Shown here: positions 6,574 through 8,750 of the stretch, in pieces
Layout: the number at the start of each line of letters is the position of its first letter
Numbering within the stretch: position 1 is the stretch's first letter
Source: Nitrospiraceae bacterium
GTDB lineage: Bacteria > Nitrospirota > Thermodesulfovibrionia > Thermodesulfovibrionales > UBA9159
NCBI GenBank assembly: GCA_003453735.1
Contig: DMNE01000033.1
Coordinates: 9,700-18,449 of the forward strand
DNA: 8,750 bases
Direction: 5' to 3'
Translations under genes and position numbers: made by a program
The notes under the pieces: generated by a model
Told to the model about the DNA's origin: nothing
Database searches by the model: none
What the model saw: the letters and a program-made list of their open reading frames with translations, nothing else

Positions 6574-6738
6574 AAGGGAAGTATAGCAAAAAAGATCACA
6601 CGAAGACAGGTGAATAAGAACTCACATTATCGTTCTCACCCATTTTTAAATGTTCGGGATCTCTGCGCTTCATGAGAAGTTCCCGCAAACCGCAGAAATT
6701 ACGCGGAGCCGCAAACCAGTACCAAACCGAAATCCCAT
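6574..6738. other. Intergenic region between gspB and acyP with an imperfect inverted repeat
   Basis: This 165-base gap holds an inverted repeat at 6609-6640. GGTGA and GAAC, separated by ATAA, pair with GTTC and TCACC around a ten-base loop, giving nine pairs. On the minus strand no T-run follows directly; TTTTTT comes only about 14 bases later, next to the acyP -10 element. It is therefore not a textbook terminator for gspB and could be an operator or a weak terminator. A nine-base direct repeat, CCGCAAACC, lies at 6683-6691 and 6709-6717. Confidence 0.4.
6580..6588 (-). promoter_or_regulatory. Extended -10 promoter of acyP, possibly giving a leaderless mRNA
   Basis: On the minus strand TGCTATACT (6588-6580) is an extended -10 element (TG-N-TATACT). 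Only six bases (TCCCTT) separate it from the ATG of acyP. Transcription normally starts about seven bases after the -10 hexamer, which places +1 on or next to the A of the ATG. No good -35 hexamer or Shine-Dalgarno sequence is present, as expected for an extended -10 promoter driving a leaderless transcript. Confidence 0.5.
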
Positions 6739-7551
6739 TTAGAAAGCTCCAATGCGGAAGCGGTAGCCCTGGTAACTGAAGATAACCCCACTCTTGGTAA
6801 TCTCCTCCACTTTTGGCCCCCCATTCAAAACGTCACCTTCGTGTATGGTCTGCTCGTTAATTCTGGCTAAGCGGGAAGATGAGTCGGCATGGTAGTAAAG
6901 GAGTGAAATTTTTATCTCCGGCAAGCTCTTCAGGACCGATACGGGCAGCTCATTGAGATTCAGCACTCGTCCGTCTGTAATACCTGCGCTCTGTTTCGGG
7001 TTGCTCAGTTCTGCGGCGGGGTGATTCATTGCCGTAGCCTCTCCATGTGCGGTTTGCGATCTCCCCTTCGGTCTTCCTTTAGCAGCAGTTGGCGGCGGTT
7101 GAGCAAGAGTTTTTCTCTGTTCTTCATCTTTGTTCTGTAAAGGCTGGGCCTGTTGGACAGCGGCTACACTTGGGACCGGCGCCGACGGCTCAGGCCGTTG
7201 CTCCTGGGCCGTCTGAGCAACAGCAGGATCTTTTCTCTGTTCATCATCTTTGTTCTGTAGAGGCTGGGCCTGTTGGACGGCGGCTACGCTAGGGACCGGC
7301 ACCGACGGCTCAGTCCGTTGCTTCTGGGCCGTCTGAGCAACAGCAGGAGTTGAGTTCTCTGTTCTCCAGGGATGCAGCCACGCTAGGAATATGCCTGCAT
7401 TGACCAGCAATACGACCAGAAGCAGAAACTGCAGCATCGGACGTTTCTTCGGCTCGATCGTTACGGGAGTTTGAAACGTCATGAGGTCTGTCGCCGCATC
7501 GCGCTGACGCTTCTGTTCTGACTTTTTCAGTGCCTCAAGAATATACGACAT
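6739..7551 (-). CDS. gspB: Type II secretion accessory protein GspB
   Basis: A 270-residue GspB/ExeB-family inner-membrane protein. The N-terminal signature MSYILEALKKSEQKRQR (1-17) is diagnostic and cytoplasmic. A single membrane segment spans about 40-59 (LQFLLLVVLLVNAGIFLAWL). Residues about 61-195 are a Pro/Ala/Gln/Lys-rich periplasmic linker, and 196-270 is the conserved C-terminal domain (VLNLNELP, LPEIKISLLYY, INEQTIHEGDVL, YRFRIGAF). With GspA, GspB helps the secretin ring assemble through peptidoglycan in the outer membrane, as shown for ExeAB of Aeromonas. The linker contains two nearly identical 40-residue repeats (69-108 and 109-148). The ATG lies two bases after the gspA stop (TAGGAATG), so translation is probably coupled. 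A GAGG ten bases upstream, inside gspA, may serve as ribosome binding site. Confidence 0.92.
   Translation of the reverse strand: MSYILEALKKSEQKRQRDAATDLMTFQTPVTIEPKKRPMLQFLLLVVLLVNAGIFLAWLHPWRTENSTPAVAQTAQKQRTEPSVPVPSVAAVQQAQPLQNKDDEQRKDPAVAQTAQEQRPEPSAPVPSVAAVQQAQPLQNKDEEQRKTLAQPPPTAAKGRPKGRSQTAHGEATAMNHPAAELSNPKQSAGITDGRVLNLNELPVSVLKSLPEIKISLLYYHADSSSRLARINEQTIHEGDVLNGGPKVEEITKSGVIFSYQGYRFRIGAF
7111..7350 (-). repeat. Two 120-bp in-frame tandem repeats inside gspB
   Basis: Copies 7111-7230 and 7231-7350 are directly adjacent, each exactly 120 bases (40 codons), and differ at 10 of 120 positions (about 92% identical). The encoded units start PAVAQTAQ and end DEQRK(D/T); 35 of 40 residues are identical. 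They lengthen the periplasmic linker between the membrane segment and the C-terminal domain. Confidence 0.95.
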
Positions 7552-7553
7552 TC

Positions 7554-8750
7554 CTACCGGGCCTCTTTCCTGTCATGCAATAACGGCTCATCGCTACCAA
7601 CAGCGGTACTGAGACGGATTATGGTTTCAGGGCTGATACGGCCATCAGGAGCGAGACCCTGAGCACGCTGAAACTCCTGAAGCTGCTTTCTCATCGTATC
7701 ATCATACGCCGGGTCTTTGAGACTCCGGGCTGTCCGCCCTTGAACCAAAGACAGCTGTTTGTCTAACCACCGGACGAGAGGCCCCCGGCTGCCTCGTTTA
7801 ATATCCTCCTGATATTTTGGCGGCGGTCGCCAAAATATCACGTAATCACCGGACCACCATCTGGCGACCTCCTTGACGTCAACAACCTTTGTGTCAGCTC
7901 CCGTTGCAAAGGCAGCGGCCTGTTCCTGAAGGGCGATTAAGGTGGCAGAGAATTCCTTGCCTTGATCATCAAACAGTTTTACCACCGCAGGTCTATTTAT
8001 GCTTCTGAGGCTGCCCAGATCACCTTTCTTGTGCAGACAGTAAAGCCCCTGCATCTGCGCCTGCTCGCAGACAGTCTGGCCTCCCTGAGGGCGATAGGTA
8101 AGATAAGTGATATGCCACTGATTGAAGAGCATCTGGTATGCCCTCTCGTCACCGCTTTCACCGGGCTGGTCAAGAGACCTCAGTAATGCGTCCATGTGCT
8201 GGCTTTCCGCTGCCGGCTCACGATGGTTTTGTAACATCGGTTCCGGTGCGGCTATAGCTGCAACCCTTGATCTATGGCTGACGTAGTCGCTCGTGAGCAA
8301 GACTACGCAGGCTATGAGCACAAAACAGGCCGATAACCATCTGATTATCTTACTCTGCTTTCTTTGAGCATGGATTTCCCCGAATGTCTCGCGAGCAGCT
8401 CTGAGCAAGATTGACGTGTCGACCCTCTCCTTTCCCTCAACATAGACGCCAAGCAAGGCCCTATCACAAATGACATTGATAAGCCGAGGAATTCCGCCGC
8501 TCAAGCGAAAGAGTCTCCTGATCGCCCGAGCAGGAAACAATTCGCCACGCACAAGACCTGCTACCGCGAGCCGGTGCCTCACGTAAGCGCCCACCTCCTT
8601 CTTCGATAAAGGACCGAGGTGATAACGGGCAGTGATCCGCTGGGCGAGCTGCCTCAATTCCGATCGCGACAACATCTCCTGGAGTTCTGGCTGCCCCAGC
8701 ATGATGATCTGTAACAGTTTACGCTGATTCGTCTCGAGGTTGGTCAACAT
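7554..8750 (-). CDS. gspA: Type II secretion accessory ATPase GspA, 5' end missing
   Basis: The C-terminal 398 residues of a GspA/ExeA-family protein; the gene continues past the right edge, and the Met at 8750 is internal. The visible part starts late in the AAA+ domain: LLQIIMLGQPEL (12-23) around sensor 1, LAQRITARYHLGPL (35-48) with the likely arginine finger, and GGIPRLINVICDRALL (85-100) with sensor 2. Walker A and B would lie outside the window. A membrane segment spans about 136-154 (IRWLSACFVLIACVVLLTS). The periplasmic part has a region typical of the GspA C-terminus, with Cys228 and Cys238 (about 204-310), then a peptidoglycan-binding domain (about 319-383: RGPLVRWLDKQL, LQEFQRAQGLAPDGRISPET). 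GspA couples cytoplasmic ATP binding to peptidoglycan binding so that GspAB can help the secretin cross the wall. gspB follows two bases after the stop, as in exeAB. Full-length relatives have about 550 residues, so roughly 150 or more are missing here. Confidence 0.93.
   Translation of the reverse strand: MLTNLETNQRKLLQIIMLGQPELQEMLSRSELRQLAQRITARYHLGPLSKKEVGAYVRHRLAVAGLVRGELFPARAIRRLFRLSGGIPRLINVICDRALLGVYVEGKERVDTSILLRAARETFGEIHAQRKQSKIIRWLSACFVLIACVVLLTSDYVSHRSRVAAIAAPEPMLQNHREPAAESQHMDALLRSLDQPGESGDERAYQMLFNQWHITYLTYRPQGGQTVCEQAQMQGLYCLHKKGDLGSLRSINRPAVVKLFDDQGKEFSATLIALQEQAAAFATGADTKVVDVKEVARWWSGDYVIFWRPPPKYQEDIKRGSRGPLVRWLDKQLSLVQGRTARSLKDPAYDDTMRKQLQEFQRAQGLAPDGRISPETIIRLSTAVGSDEPLLHDRKEAR

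Noticed and set aside
7089..8186. Plus-strand open frames opposite gspB and gspA (7089-7292 and 7962-8186)
   Set aside because: They are antisense to well-supported genes, and the first is merely the reverse reading of the 120-bp repeat.

Overview
The window looks like chromosomal DNA from an anaerobic, Gram-negative, diderm bacterium. Three things suggest this: a giant oxygen-sensitive Fe-S activase/dehydratase fusion, a GspA/GspB pair that serves an outer-membrane secretin, and a bS22-like (AURKAIP1/COX24) micro-ribosomal protein. A Nitrospirota or Desulfobacterota (former Deltaproteobacteria) member fits best. That assignment is inferred from gene content, because the window holds no phylogenetic marker long enough to settle it.

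Layout. Positions 1-63 (minus strand) may hold the first codons of a gene that leaves the left edge. Positions 64-565 are a gene-free stretch with three possible RNA hairpins. Three genes then run on the plus strand: a 1470-residue four-module protein (566-4978), a 31-codon basic micro-protein (5027-5122), and a 68-69 residue coiled-coil protein (5162-5371). The last one meets the next gene tail to tail, and the two stop codons share four bases. From there to the right edge everything is on the minus strand. Read in the direction of transcription this is gspA (7554-8750, missing its 5' end), gspB (7551-6739), acylphosphatase (6573-6295) and a secreted NlpC/P60-like DUF1460 protein (6120-5368).

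How the genes relate. The 1470-residue protein carries two ASKHA ATPase modules, each with the cysteine pair that holds the bridging [4Fe-4S] cluster in 2-hydroxyacyl-CoA dehydratase activases. These are followed by two halves resembling the reductase/dehydratase partner. The ATP-driven electron donor and its acceptor therefore appear to be one polypeptide; the substrate is unknown. GspA and GspB are translationally coupled and together would let the type II secretion secretin assemble through peptidoglycan. The DUF1460 protein also probably acts on the cell wall, but nothing shows that it is functionally linked to GspAB.

No mobile element, CRISPR array, tRNA or rRNA was seen. The main points of interest are the self-contained activase/reductase fusion with recurring linker motifs, the tiny bS22-like gene, a recent 120-bp in-frame duplication in gspB, and a probable leaderless promoter on the acylphosphatase gene.
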